From positions 496,001-560,000 of the forward strand of contig NZ_VIUW01000002.1 in NCBI RefSeq assembly GCF_007828725.1: a stretch of 64,000 nucleotides of DNA. Reading direction: 5' to 3'. Below are positions 52,511 to 62,862 of the stretch, one piece after another (position 1 is the stretch's first letter; each line of letters opens with the position of its first letter). The DNA comes from Marihabitans asiaticum. GTDB lineage: Bacteria > Actinomycetota > Actinomycetes > Actinomycetales > Dermatophilaceae. A model generated the notes under the pieces. It was given only the letters and a program-made list of their open reading frames with translations. It made no database searches and was not told where the DNA came from. The position numbers and the translations under genes were made by a program.

Positions 52511-53557
52511 TCAGCGCCGGTCGTCGACCCGCTTGCCGTCGCGGTCGAGCCAGCCACCGTCGTCGCCTCGGGTGTAGCCCTCACGCTCGTAGTCGGCGTC
52601 GCTCCAGCCGGAGCGGTCGACGTCACCGCGGTCGCCGTCGCGCTCGATCTCGACCTCCTCGCGACCGACCTCGGCCTGGACGTCGCGGTTCTCGGTGACG
52701 GTCTCCTTGTCGAGGCCGACGCGCTCCTTGGCCACGACCTCCTTCTCGACCACCGGGCGCTCCTCGGTGAGGGTCACCTCGACATCACCGTCTCCGAGGT
52801 CACCGCCGGTCTCGCCGTCGGCGATCGGCTCGCGGACGATCTCGACCTCCTCGCGCTCCACGGGCACCTGGACCGTCTCGGTGTCGGTCACGACGTGCTT
52901 GCGTAGGCGGACCCGGCCGGTCTCGACCTTCTCCGTGCCGACCCGCAGCTCCTCCTCGTGGCGCACCACCGAGGAGTCGCCGTCGAGGTCGCCCGCGCCA
53001 CCGTCGGCGCCGCCATCGGCGCCCCGGTCCGCGTGACCGTCGGCAGCGAACTCCGCGCCACCGTCCGCGCCGCCATCGGCGCCCCGGTCGGCGTGACCGT
53101 CGGCAGCGAACTCCGCGCCACCGTCCGCGCCGCCATCGGCACCCCGGTCGGCGCCGCCGTCACGGGTTCCGGCAGCCGCGCCAGCCGCCCCGGCAGCGCC
53201 ACCGGCCGCACCTGCACGACCGCCGTCGCGGTCGCCGGCGAAGCCACGCCGGTCCTCGACGCCGTAGTAGCGGTAGAGCTCGGCCTCCTGCTCCTCGTCG
53301 ATGTGGCCGTCCGCATCGACCTGGGGCGCGTCCTTGATGGTGCCCTTGTCGTGGGGGACGTGGATCTCGTCGTCCTCGACGCGCGCACCGTCGAGCGGGA
53401 CGAAGGTCTCCTTGGTCCCGAAGAGGCCGGTGTTGACGGTGACCCAGTTGGGCTCACCGGTCGTGTCGTCGAGGTAGATCTGACCGACCGACCCGACCTT
53501 GTCACCGTCGGAGTCGTAGACGGTCCCGCCCTGAACCTGCTCGATGTTCAACGTCAT
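52511..53557 (-). CDS. PRC-barrel plus DUF2382 stress protein
   Basis: A 348-residue protein. Residues 1-100 are a PRC-barrel (GGTVYDSDGDKVGSVGQIYLDDTTGEPNWVTVNTGLFG). Then comes a low-complexity Gly/Ala/Asp stretch partly made of 20-residue repeats, and residues about 205-300 are DUF2382/YsnF-like (SVVRHEEELRVGTEKVETGRVRLRKHVV, VPVEREEVEIVREPI). Such proteins are general-stress proteins in actinobacteria and deinococci. The C-terminal DYEREGYTRGDDGGWLDRDGKRVDDRR is acidic/basic mixed. AAGGAG precedes ATG 53557 by about ten bases. The 283 bp upstream contain three GGTAA words but no clear promoter. Confidence 0.88.
   Translation of the reverse strand: MTLNIEQVQGGTVYDSDGDKVGSVGQIYLDDTTGEPNWVTVNTGLFGTKETFVPLDGARVEDDEIHVPHDKGTIKDAPQVDADGHIDEEQEAELYRYYGVEDRRGFAGDRDGGRAGAAGGAAGAAGAAAGTRDGGADRGADGGADGGAEFAADGHADRGADGGADGGAEFAADGHADRGADGGADGGAGDLDGDSSVVRHEEELRVGTEKVETGRVRLRKHVVTDTETVQVPVEREEVEIVREPIADGETGGDLGDGDVEVTLTEERPVVEKEVVAKERVGLDKETVTENRDVQAEVGREEVEIERDGDRGDVDRSGWSDADYEREGYTRGDDGGWLDRDGKRVDDRR
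52991..53155 (-). repeat. 60-bp tandem repeats in the DUF2382 gene
   Basis: About 2.7 copies of a 60-bp unit, identical except for single bases, encoding RGADGGADGGAEFAADGHAD repeats. Copy number probably varies between strains; the effect is the length of the flexible linker between the PRC and DUF2382 domains. Confidence 0.9.
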
Positions 53558-53849
53558 GCTGCATGCTCCTTCGTCATCCCACCGCGCACGGCGGTCGGTG
53601 GAGCCGGTGCCTCGGCGCGGTGCCGACGGCATGTCCGACCGGACTGGTCTGTCAGCCCTACCTCGCAACGTAGGCCCATGGGCAGGGGTAACGGTGAGAT
53701 AACAAGGTAAGCGTACGGTAAAGAAACCGCAGGTCAGAGGGCATATCGCCACGTCCGTCCCTCTGGTCACTCGGTGCTCGACCTGACCAGGCCCGTGCCA
53801 CAACGGTCCAGTCGGTGTCCGCTCGGCCGGGCCTGCCAAGATGGCACGC

Positions 53850-55310
53850 ATGCAGTCCCTCGCCGACGCGACCCCACCCATCGCCCTGGGCGCCCTGGAC
53901 GGCCGATACCGTCCGGTCATCGCCCCGCTCGTGGACCATCTCTCCGAGCCTGCGCTGAATCGGATGCGCACCCATGTCGAGGTCGAGTGGCTGATCCACC
54001 TCACCGAGCACGAGGTCGTGCCCGGGGTCCGCCGCCTGAGCGCGCAGGAGCAGACCGCGCTTCGGGAGGTCGTCGAGACCTTCGGCCCGGACGAGATCGA
54101 AGAGATAGCCGCGACCGAGAAGGTCACCCAGCACGACGTCAAGGCGGTCGAGTACTTCCTCAAGGCACGGCTCCAGCAGATCGCCCCGGCGGAGGAGGAC
54201 CGCGGGCTGGCCGAGCTGATCCACTTCTGCTGCACGAGCGAGGACATCAACAACCTCTCCTACGCGCTGATGGTCAAGGGAGCCGTCGACCAGGTGTGGC
54301 TGTCCGCGGCGCGCGACCTCGTCGGCCAGCTCGCCGACATGGCCGACGACCTCCGCGAGGTGCCGTTGCTGGCGCACACCCACGGTCAGCCGGCCACCCC
54401 GACGACCATGGGCAAGGAGCTTGCGGTCCTGGCCCACCGGCTGGGCCGGCAGCTGCGCCGGGTCGCCGGGGCCGAGTACCTTGGCAAGCTCAACGGCGCC
54501 ACGGGCACCTACGGGGCGCACCTCGCGGCCGTACCGGACGCGGACTGGCAGCAGGTCAGCCGGACCTTCGTCGAGCATCTCGGCCTGACCTGGAACCCCC
54601 TGACGACGCAGATCGAGAGCCACGACTGGCAGGCCGAGCTCTACGCCGACATCGCGCGGTTCAACCGGGTGCTGCACAACCTCTGCACCGACATCTGGTC
54701 CTACATCTCGCTGGGCTACTTCGCCCAGGTCCGCGGTCAGGGCAGCGTGGGCAGCAGCACCATGCCGCACAAGGTCAACCCGATCCGGTTCGAGAACGCC
54801 GAGGCCAACCTCGAGGTGAGCAACGCCCTGCTCGACGTCCTCGCCACCACCCTCGTCCAGTCCCGCCTGCAGCGCGACCTCACCGACTCCTCCATGCAGC
54901 GCAACATCGGCACGGCGCTGGGCCACTCGCTGCTCGCCCTGGACAACGTCCGCCGCGGGCTGGCCGGGCTCGACGCCGCGCCGGAGGCGATGGCCGCCGA
55001 CCTCGACGCCAACTGGGAGGTCCTCGGCGAGCCGGTCCAGTCTGCGATGCGCGCGCTCGGCGCCCGCGGCGTCCCCCGCATGGAGGCTCCCTACGAGCGC
55101 CTCAAGGAGCTCACCCGCGGCCGACGGATCGGCCAGAGCGAGCTGGTCGACTTCGTCCGCGGTCTCGGCCTGCCGCCAGAGGTGCAGGAGCGGCTCGCCA
55201 CCCTCACGCCGGCCACCTACGTCGGACTGGCTCCCACGCTCGTCGACCATCTAGCGCGCAGCGGTGGGGTAGAGCGCACCGAGGACCCCACCGGCGTAGG
55301 GCCGGCCTGA
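53850..55310 (+). CDS. purB: Adenylosuccinate lyase
   Basis: A 486-residue fumarase/aspartase-superfamily lyase: the signature loop GSSTMPHKVNPIRFENAEAN with catalytic Ser, TSEDINNLSYALMVKG, and LLAHTHGQPATPTTMGKE with the general-acid His. It cleaves adenylosuccinate and SAICAR in purine synthesis. Subclass and length match the E. coli-type enzyme. ATG 53850 is preferred since CAAGAT lies seven bases before it (leaderless candidate); ATG 53841, three codons earlier, is possible. No other pur gene adjacent. Confidence 0.95.
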   Translation: MQSLADATPPIALGALDGRYRPVIAPLVDHLSEPALNRMRTHVEVEWLIHLTEHEVVPGVRRLSAQEQTALREVVETFGPDEIEEIAATEKVTQHDVKAVEYFLKARLQQIAPAEEDRGLAELIHFCCTSEDINNLSYALMVKGAVDQVWLSAARDLVGQLADMADDLREVPLLAHTHGQPATPTTMGKELAVLAHRLGRQLRRVAGAEYLGKLNGATGTYGAHLAAVPDADWQQVSRTFVEHLGLTWNPLTTQIESHDWQAELYADIARFNRVLHNLCTDIWSYISLGYFAQVRGQGSVGSSTMPHKVNPIRFENAEANLEVSNALLDVLATTLVQSRLQRDLTDSSMQRNIGTALGHSLLALDNVRRGLAGLDAAPEAMAADLDANWEVLGEPVQSAMRALGARGVPRMEAPYERLKELTRGRRIGQSELVDFVRGLGLPPEVQERLATLTPATYVGLAPTLVDHLARSGGVERTEDPTGVGPA

Positions 55311-55336
55311 CCCAATCCCTTGCCGAAGGGGGGCCG

Positions 55337-56194
55337 TCAGGCCAGGCGCACACCCTGTGAGTAGTCGTCGGCGGGCAGGTCGCCCTCGACGAGCGCGGCG
55401 TGGACCCGCTGCCGGTTGAAGGTGGTGAGACCGTTGTGGGTCGTGAGGAAGGCCGTGTCGGCCGCGTCACGCCCCGTCGCGATGCGCACCAGCGACTCCC
55501 GTGGCGCGAGCTGGGTGGCGTCGACGATGTGCCACGCCCCGTCGACCCACGCCTCGGCCACCGCGTGGAAGTCCATCGGCTCCAGCCCCGGCGCGTAGAC
55601 CGAGACCAGGCGGGCCGGGGTGCCCATGCCCCGGAGCATCGCGATGACGACATGCGCGTAGTCGCGGCACACCCCCTGCCCGGCGAGCACCGTGTCGACG
55701 GCCCCGTCGGTGCCGCGCGAGCTGCCGGAGATGTACGCGAAGTGCTTGTGGACGTACTCGCCGACGCCGTTGATGAGGTCCATCCCCGTCAGGCCGCCGA
55801 AGTTCCGGGCAGCCAGCGGCGCGAGCCGGTCGGACTCGGCGTAACGGCTCGGCCGCATGTAGACCCACTGGTCGTACTCGACGCCCAGCCCGCTCGGGAT
55901 GTCGGTCGGGCGGGTGATCTCCACGGTCGCCTCGTAGGTGACCTCGAGCCAGCCGCTACCCACCCCTTCGACGAGGTGCAGCCGGGTGCCGTGGTCACCG
56001 CGCAGCTCGGTGGGAGTGATCTCCTTGCCCGCCGCGTGGACGAGCACCCGCTCGTCGACGATGACGTGCGCGTCGGAGACGGCGAAGGAGAGCAGGGCCG
56101 CGTCGACGTTGGTCGTGCCGTAGGCGAAGGTGGTCCCGACCTTCGCGGTCATCGCGGTCGCGTCGCTCGATGAGTCCGGCGAGGTCTGTGTCAT
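55337..56194 (-). CDS. Transglutaminase-like cysteine peptidase family protein
   Basis: A 285-residue protein with the transglutaminase-core triad: Cys in LAGQGVCRDYAHV, His in LEPMDFHAVAEAWVDGAWHIVDATQ and the Asp of VDATQ. The N-terminal 120 residues form the beta-rich domain usual before this core (TTNVDAALLSFAVSDAHVIVD). Function is unassigned; bacterial members are probable peptidases or protein cross-linkers, often next to circularly permuted ATP-grasp genes, which are not seen here. It is convergent with purB. Confidence 0.87.
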   Translation of the reverse strand: MTQTSPDSSSDATAMTAKVGTTFAYGTTNVDAALLSFAVSDAHVIVDERVLVHAAGKEITPTELRGDHGTRLHLVEGVGSGWLEVTYEATVEITRPTDIPSGLGVEYDQWVYMRPSRYAESDRLAPLAARNFGGLTGMDLINGVGEYVHKHFAYISGSSRGTDGAVDTVLAGQGVCRDYAHVVIAMLRGMGTPARLVSVYAPGLEPMDFHAVAEAWVDGAWHIVDATQLAPRESLVRIATGRDAADTAFLTTHNGLTTFNRQRVHAALVEGDLPADDYSQGVRLA

Positions 56195-56284
56195 GCACAG
56201 AACGATCCCCTAGCCATCGGCACTGGTCAAAACCGTGTTCAGGGCGGACTAGCCTGACCTGGGAGCGACGGTGAGGAGGCACGC

Positions 56285-58501
56285 ATGACCCCGCCGTCGC
56301 GGCGACCCCGCACCCCTCGCCCGTCGGCGCCAGCCCTACGCGACCTCGCACCCCCGGTCGTCACCCTCCTCCTCGCCCTCGCGGTCCTTGTCCAGCTCTC
56401 GTGGGCCTACCTCGCGGTCACCGACGCCGACCGGCTGCACCCGCGCGACGTCCCCGCCGTGGTCGCCGCCGGCGACCCAGTGGTCGCCGAGGCCATCGCC
56501 CGGCAGTACGACGGCCTGCCGGGGCACCCCTTCGACCTCCGGTCGGTCGACACGGCGGACCAGGCACGCGCGGCTGTCGAGGACGGTGACGCACGGCTGG
56601 CGATCCTCGTTGACCCCGATCAGCCGCGGGACACCCTCTACCTCGCCCCCGACAGCTCGCCGGCACTGTCCTCGGCAGTGACCGACCAGGTCCGCGAGAT
56701 CGCGCGCTCCCTCGGCCGCGAGCTCGCCGTGCAGACCGCCCCGACCCAGACCTCGACCGGGGACGTCGGACCGTCGGCTCGGCTAGCGGTGGTGCTGACC
56801 TGCGTCACTGGGTTCGGGCTGGCCGTCGTGGCCAGCCTGCTCTTCGGCCCGGTCGCGCGCGATCGACGAAGGGGGGTGCTGCGCACCTTGGCCGTGGGGT
56901 CGGCGGCCGTGGTGCTCGGCGGGGCGGTCGGCGCGATCACGCTCGGCGGGACGCCCGCGGCCACCCTTCTCGGCGGCCTGCTCGCTGCCACAGCCGCGGC
57001 CACGACGGTAGCGCTGGAGGCGCTCTTCGGATGGGCCGGTCTGGGCCTGGCGGTCGCGACCTTCTTCGCGACGGCGGTGCCGGTCCTCACCGGGCTCGAC
57101 CGTTACCTCGTGGACGAGCCGTGGCGCACCCTCGGTGGCGCCGGCATCCCGGGCGCCGGGCTGGACGCGGCGAAGACTGCGGCCGTACGCGCCGAGCTGA
57201 ACCTCGGTGCCCTGGCACGTGTCCTCGTGTGGCTGGCCAGCGCGATGCTGCTCGTGTGGGTCTCACGCGCGGCGCGCGCCCGGCGGTCCATCCCGGCGGA
57301 CGCCGTGAGTCGGAGTCACGCGGGTGCCGCGTCCTGGCGACTGCGGGTGGTGGCTCTCGTCGCCCCGCTCACCGCCGCGCTCGTCGCCGTCGCCGTGCTC
57401 GTGCCCGACCGCGAGGTCGCCGGCGCGAGCGCCCGACCGCTGCTCGCGGCGACCACCGAGTGCGTCTCGACCGGCGCGGTGCGCGACGTCGACGACCTCA
57501 ACCGGATCGCCTCGCTCCGAGGGACCGACCAGTTCCGCGGCGGTGATGTCGGGGCGAGTGCCCAGCTGCAGGACGGCCGGCGGGCCTGGCTCTTCGGCGA
57601 CACCCTGCAGGACGGCCGGCGGGGCACCGGATTCGTGCGCAACTCGATGCTGCTCACCGACGACGAGTGCATCCAGGCCGTCGTGCCGGACGGCGGCGGT
57701 GCGCTCATCCCCGACCGCTCTGGCGACGGCGGGCGGCACGTCGGCTACTGGCCGATGTCGACGGTGGTCGTGCCGCGTGCCGGCTACGACCTGCTCTACG
57801 TCACCACCCAGCGGGTGCGCACGACCGGGACCGAGGCGTTCGACTTCGAGAACCTCGGGCTCTCCGTCGCCGTCTTCGTCGTCCCGGTCGGGCAGACGCC
57901 CCAGCTGATCGAGCAGCGGGACATCGGCCCGGACCGGACCGGACGCGAGCACCCGACGTGGGGTGCGGCGATCACCCTCGCCGGGTCGGGCGATGACCGG
58001 TGGCTCTACGTCTTCGGCACGGCCAACCCGGGCACGGACCAGGCCTTCGGGTACTCCCTTCGCGTCGCCCGGGTCCGTCCCGACGACCTCCTGGAGCCGG
58101 GCCGCTGGCGCTACTGGGACGGGTCAGGTTGGTCGGCGCAGGAGTCCGCGGCCCGGGAGCTGATCGCGGCGAGGGACGGGGTGTCGCAGACGCTGAGCGT
58201 CTTCGAACGGGACGGCCGGTGGTACGCCCTGAGCAAGCGCAACGAGTTCCTCGGCTCGGACATCACCGTGTGGACCGCCGACTCCCCGACCGGGCCGTGG
58301 TCCGGTGGCGCGGCGGTGCGGCGCATCGACGACGGGCCGTCGAGCCAGCTGCGGTACATGCCGCTCGCGCACCCCGAGCTCTTCCCGCAAGAGGGCACGG
58401 TCGTGGCCTCCTACAGCACCAACGAGACCGACCTGCAGCGGGTGACGGCCGACCCGAGGCGGTACCGACCCCACTTCGTCCGGGTGGAGCTGCCCGACTG
58501 A
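56285..58501 (+). CDS. Multi-span membrane domain fused to DUF4185-like beta-propeller
   Basis: A 738-residue protein of two unrelated parts. Residues 1-390 carry a YhgE/Pip or ABC-2-type region: one N-terminal transmembrane helix, an extracytoplasmic domain of about 110 residues (ADRLHPRDVPAVVAAGDPVVAEAIARQY), then five or so helices. Residues about 405-735 resemble DUF4185, a five-bladed propeller related to glycoside hydrolases (FRGGDVGASAQLQDGRRAWLFGDTLQDGRRGTGFVRNSMLLTDD, HVGYWPMSTVVVPR, MPLAHPELFPQEGTVVASYSTNE). The propeller would lie outside the membrane. The pairing suggests a surface sugar-binding or transfer role, but no activity can be claimed. Stands alone. Confidence 0.75.
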   Translation: MTPPSRRPRTPRPSAPALRDLAPPVVTLLLALAVLVQLSWAYLAVTDADRLHPRDVPAVVAAGDPVVAEAIARQYDGLPGHPFDLRSVDTADQARAAVEDGDARLAILVDPDQPRDTLYLAPDSSPALSSAVTDQVREIARSLGRELAVQTAPTQTSTGDVGPSARLAVVLTCVTGFGLAVVASLLFGPVARDRRRGVLRTLAVGSAAVVLGGAVGAITLGGTPAATLLGGLLAATAAATTVALEALFGWAGLGLAVATFFATAVPVLTGLDRYLVDEPWRTLGGAGIPGAGLDAAKTAAVRAELNLGALARVLVWLASAMLLVWVSRAARARRSIPADAVSRSHAGAASWRLRVVALVAPLTAALVAVAVLVPDREVAGASARPLLAATTECVSTGAVRDVDDLNRIASLRGTDQFRGGDVGASAQLQDGRRAWLFGDTLQDGRRGTGFVRNSMLLTDDECIQAVVPDGGGALIPDRSGDGGRHVGYWPMSTVVVPRAGYDLLYVTTQRVRTTGTEAFDFENLGLSVAVFVVPVGQTPQLIEQRDIGPDRTGREHPTWGAAITLAGSGDDRWLYVFGTANPGTDQAFGYSLRVARVRPDDLLEPGRWRYWDGSGWSAQESAARELIAARDGVSQTLSVFERDGRWYALSKRNEFLGSDITVWTADSPTGPWSGGAAVRRIDDGPSSQLRYMPLAHPELFPQEGTVVASYSTNETDLQRVTADPRRYRPHFVRVELPD

Positions 58502-58513
58502 CCCAGACCGCTC

Positions 58514-59047
58514 TCAGCCCAGCGTGAGGTCGAGCACGACGGCCCCGGGCAGCGCCGCGAGGTCGGCCGCGGCGACGACGAGCTTGCTGGTACGCACCCC
58601 GGAGCCGATGACGACATCACCAGCGGCGAGCACCCGCGCGTCGACGAGCACGGGCCAGTCCTCGGGCAGGCCGACCGGGGTGATGCCGCCGTACTCCATC
58701 CCGGTCAGCTCGACCGCCTGCTCCATCGGGGCGAAGGAGATCTTGCGGACGTCGAGGTGGCGACGCACCACGCCGTTGATGTCCGCGCGGTCGGTGGCCA
58801 GGACGAGGACCGCCGCGTGGCGCACCTCCCCCGCCCGCTTGCCGGCCACGACGACGCAGTTCGCCGAGTGCGAAGGGGGTGAGTCGTAGGCCTCGCAGAA
58901 GGCCGCCGTGTCCGCGAGGTCCGGGTCGATCTCGGCCACCCGGGCCGAGGGGACAATCGCGAGGCCGGCGGCGACCGGCTCGGCGAGCAGGTCGGGGCGC
59001 TCCCCGGCGGGGGTCCAGCTGAGGTTGCCGTCGGCCGGGGTGCTCAT
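58514..59047 (-). CDS. YbaK/EbsC family aminoacyl-tRNA deacylase
   Basis: A 177-residue protein of the YbaK/ProX editing family: HSANCVVVAGKRAGEVRHAAVLVLATDRADINGVVRRHLD and ELTGMEYGGITPVGLPEDWPVLVDA match the editing core, with the Lys in AGKRAG at the usual place. These free-standing enzymes hydrolyse mischarged tRNA such as Cys- or Ala-tRNA(Pro). Divergent from the MmcQ/YjbR gene, with back-to-back leaderless promoters. A broken second copy of its 5' end lies at 59710-59775. Confidence 0.88.
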   Translation of the reverse strand: MSTPADGNLSWTPAGERPDLLAEPVAAGLAIVPSARVAEIDPDLADTAAFCEAYDSPPSHSANCVVVAGKRAGEVRHAAVLVLATDRADINGVVRRHLDVRKISFAPMEQAVELTGMEYGGITPVGLPEDWPVLVDARVLAAGDVVIGSGVRTSKLVVAAADLAALPGAVVLDLTLG

Positions 59048-59053
59048 GGACCG

Positions 59054-59059
59054 ACCCTA
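59054..59059 (-). promoter_or_regulatory. Putative leaderless -10 box for the YbaK gene
   Basis: Minus-strand TAGGGT, six bases, then ATG 59047. Confidence 0.45.
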
Positions 59060-59081
59060 TGCACGTGCCAGGGCTGCTCTC

Positions 59082-59087
59082 TACCGT
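59082..59087 (+). promoter_or_regulatory. Putative leaderless -10 box for the MmcQ/YjbR gene
   Basis: TACCGT, six bases (GAGTCC), then ATG 59094. Confidence 0.45.
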
Positions 59088-59093
59088 GAGTCC

Positions 59094-59510
59094 ATGACTC
59101 AGGACCACCGACCGGCGACCCTCGAGGACGTGCACTCGATCGCCCGCGCCCTGCCCGAGGTCGAGCTCGGCACCTCGTGGGGAGACCGGCCGACCTACCT
59201 GGTCCGGGGCAAGGGCTTCATCGTCTGGCGCGGCGAGCAGCGGGATGCCGTGGAACCGGACGGAACACTCATGGACGACGTCATGGTCATCTCCGTGCCG
59301 GACCCAGAGGACAAGCTGGCCCTCGTGGGCGACGACTCGCCGTTCTTCACGACACCGCACTTCGACCGCGCTCCCCGAGCGGTGCTGCTTCGCGAGCGCG
59401 ACCTAGGCCGGCTGACCCGCCAGGAGCTCGCCGGGATCATCGTCGAGGCGTGGGCGAGCCGGGCGCCGCGGACCGTGGCCCGAGCCCATCTCGGCGAACG
59501 AGCCGAGTAG
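59094..59510 (+). CDS. MmcQ/YjbR family protein
   Basis: A 138-residue single-domain protein of the MmcQ/YjbR family (DVHSIARALPEVELGTSWGDRPTYLVRGKGFIVWRGEQ, FTTPHFDRAPRAVLLRERDLGRLTRQELAGIIVEAWASRAP), a small double-stranded-DNA-binding-like fold of unknown function. The start ATG 59094 follows a leaderless promoter. The gene overlaps nothing and ends just before a truncated pgm copy. Confidence 0.87.
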   Translation: MTQDHRPATLEDVHSIARALPEVELGTSWGDRPTYLVRGKGFIVWRGEQRDAVEPDGTLMDDVMVISVPDPEDKLALVGDDSPFFTTPHFDRAPRAVLLRERDLGRLTRQELAGIIVEAWASRAPRTVARAHLGERAE

Positions 59511-59519
59511 CGTCTGAGC

Positions 59520-59717
59520 ATGAGCGAGAACCGCGCCGGACAGCAGGCACGCCCCGAGGACCTCGTCGACATCGCCCACCTGGTGACGGCCTACTACACG
59601 CAACAGCCCAACGCAGACGACGTCGACCAGCAGGTCGCCTTCGGCACCTCGGGGCATCGCGGCAGCTCGCTGAAGACGTCCTTCAACGAGGCGCACATCC
59701 TCGCGACGACCCGGTGA
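59520..59717 (+). pseudogene. Truncated copy of the 5' end of pgm
   Basis: The first 63 codons, and the promoter TAGCGT-N6-ATG, match the phosphoglucomutase gene at 63284 at about 90 percent of bases (MSENRAGQ, DLVD, AHLVTAYYTQQP, VDQQVAFGTSGHRGSSLKT), then end abruptly at ATTR followed by a stop. No active-site serine is reached, so it cannot be an enzyme. Substitutions are mostly synonymous, so it diverged while still functional or was recently copied. Confidence 0.85.
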
Positions 59718-59775
59718 GGAGGCCGGTCGCCTCGGCGGCAGGGGTCCAGGTCAGGGTGCCGGCTGCGCTGCTCAT
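59710..59775 (-). pseudogene. Truncated copy of the 5' end of a YbaK-like gene
   Basis: On the minus strand about 22 codons (MSSAAGTLTWTPAAEATGLL) resemble the start of the YbaK gene at 59047 (MSTPADGNLSWTPAGERPDLL), and the frame then runs straight into the broken pgm copy. The two remnants face each other and are cut at the same point, about 59711, so both ends were lost in one deletion or recombination. Confidence 0.7.
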
Positions 59776-59791
59776 GGCGCACGACCTTACG

Positions 59792-59891
59792 CGCGGGTAC
59801 GACGACCGTTGCCCCTCACAGGGGTCCAGGACCTCCCGAGATATCGAGCCACCATCACCACGATCGGACAGCAATGGTCGTCGTACCCGCG
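59792..59891. repeat. 21-bp inverted repeat with 58-bp spacer upstream of the GAF regulator
   Basis: CGCGGGTACGACGACCGTTGC at 59792-59812 matches the inverse of 59871-59891 at 20 of 21 bases. Lying 77 bp before the regulator gene, it could be a pair of operators, a MITE-like remnant or a hairpin. No flanking direct repeat was found. Confidence 0.7.
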
Positions 59892-59967
59892 AGTCACCGT
59901 TGTCTGGCGGGGCGGCCTCCCCCGTCGGTAACGTGATCACACGCACCGACGCGAAGGGGGACCGCTC

Positions 59968-61215
59968 ATGTCCCGACCGTCCGGCGGGTCCTCCGAGGGC
60001 CTGCACGGCCGACGACGCGCGGCCGAGCGCGCCTGGGAGAGCTGGGTGGGTCGCGAGCCGGCGGAGCCAGAGGTGCGCCCCGAGATCCTCGAGTCGTGGC
60101 AGCGCAGCGACGCCGCCACGACGCCGGCGGTGACGAGCGCCCCGATGGCCGACGAGGACGAGACCTCCGCGTACTTCGCCTCCTCGCCCCTCCATCAGGC
60201 CGTGCACGACCTCGCCGAGGACCTGCGCAGCGTCGCCGACGACGGCGACCTGGTCGTCGCCGTCACCGACCCGCAGACCCGGATCCTGTGGACCTACGGG
60301 GGCCGGATCATGCGGCGCAAGGCCGAGTCGGTGAACTTCGTCGCCGGGGGCCGGTGGGACGAGGCGAGCATCGGCACCAACGCCCTCAACCTCGCCCTGC
60401 GCACGGACGCGACGACAACCGTCTTCTCCGCCGAGCACTACGCCTCGATCGTCCACTCGTGGGTGTGCTGGGCCGCGCCGCTGCACGACCCGAGGACCGG
60501 CGCCCAGCTCGGGGTGCTCGACCTGTCGACGACCTGGGACCGGGCCCACCCCCTCGGCGCGACGACGGCGCAGGCTCTGGCCCGGCTCGTGGAGAGTCGG
60601 CTCGGGGCCGTCGGGCCGTCACCGTCGACGCTCGACCATGCGCCGGTGCGCGGGCTGCACCTGCGCCTCCTCGGCCGGGTCGAGGGCTGGCTCGATGGGG
60701 CCCGGCTACTGCTCACCCGACGTCAGTCGGAGATCCTCGCGCTGCTCGTCCTCCACCCTGAGGGGCTCTCCCTCGAGCAGCTCCACGCCCGCCTCTACGG
60801 CGACCGTCAGGTCTCGTCGGGCACGCTCAAGGCCGAGGTCTCCCACCTGCGGTCGGCGCTCGGCGGACGACTCGCCTCACGCCCGTACCGGCTCGACCTG
60901 CCGGTGACGTCCGACTTCCTTGCCGTGCGTGATGCCGTGCGCCGCGGCGACGTCCGGGCAGCCGTCGAGGCCTACGGCGGCGACCTCGTGCCGGGGACGG
61001 ACTCCCCCGAGCTCGCCGACACTGCCGACTACCTCGCCGTCGCGGTCCGCGAGGCCCTGCTCGCCGATCCCGACCCGGTCGCTGCCGTCCGCTACGCCGA
61101 GGCCGCCCCCTACGACACCGACGTCCTCGACGCCGCTCTCGCCCGGGTCGACCGGGACGGCGTCGCCCACCCCCTTCGCCCCGAGCTGCTCGCGCTCCGC
61201 AGGGCCCGGGGCTGA
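59968..61215 (+). CDS. GAF-domain transcriptional regulator of the aldehyde dehydrogenase operon
   Basis: A 415-residue protein. Residues about 30-220 form a GAF sensor of the AcoR type ([73 protein letters not shown]). Residues about 232-310 form a winged helix ([47 protein letters not shown]), followed by a BTAD-like tail. No AAA sigma-54 domain. This type of gene regularly precedes an aldehyde dehydrogenase plus DUF779 pair, which it presumably activates when aldehyde is sensed. The ribosome-binding site is GAAGGGGG, from the recurrent word. Confidence 0.85.
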   Translation: MSRPSGGSSEGLHGRRRAAERAWESWVGREPAEPEVRPEILESWQRSDAATTPAVTSAPMADEDETSAYFASSPLHQAVHDLAEDLRSVADDGDLVVAVTDPQTRILWTYGGRIMRRKAESVNFVAGGRWDEASIGTNALNLALRTDATTTVFSAEHYASIVHSWVCWAAPLHDPRTGAQLGVLDLSTTWDRAHPLGATTAQALARLVESRLGAVGPSPSTLDHAPVRGLHLRLLGRVEGWLDGARLLLTRRQSEILALLVLHPEGLSLEQLHARLYGDRQVSSGTLKAEVSHLRSALGGRLASRPYRLDLPVTSDFLAVRDAVRRGDVRAAVEAYGGDLVPGTDSPELADTADYLAVAVREALLADPDPVAAVRYAEAAPYDTDVLDAALARVDRDGVAHPLRPELLALRRARG

Positions 61216-61272
61216 CCAGCTCCGCGCCGACCTACCTTCGACCAACCTGGGTGGCCCTAACGTCCCGCCAAC

Positions 61273-61296
61273 GGTCGACGCAACGGCGCGTCGACC
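61273..61296. promoter_or_regulatory. 9-bp inverted repeat upstream of the aldehyde dehydrogenase
   Basis: GGTCGACGC (61273-61281) and GCGTCGACC (61288-61296) around AACGGC, ending 20 bases before the ATG. Likely operator or a leader hairpin. Confidence 0.5.
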
Positions 61297-61315
61297 ACGG
61301 ACGCCGGAGGCACGC

Positions 61316-62839
<1,524 letters not shown>

Positions 62840-62862
62840 CAGGTCTGAGCGAGGAGGACGTC

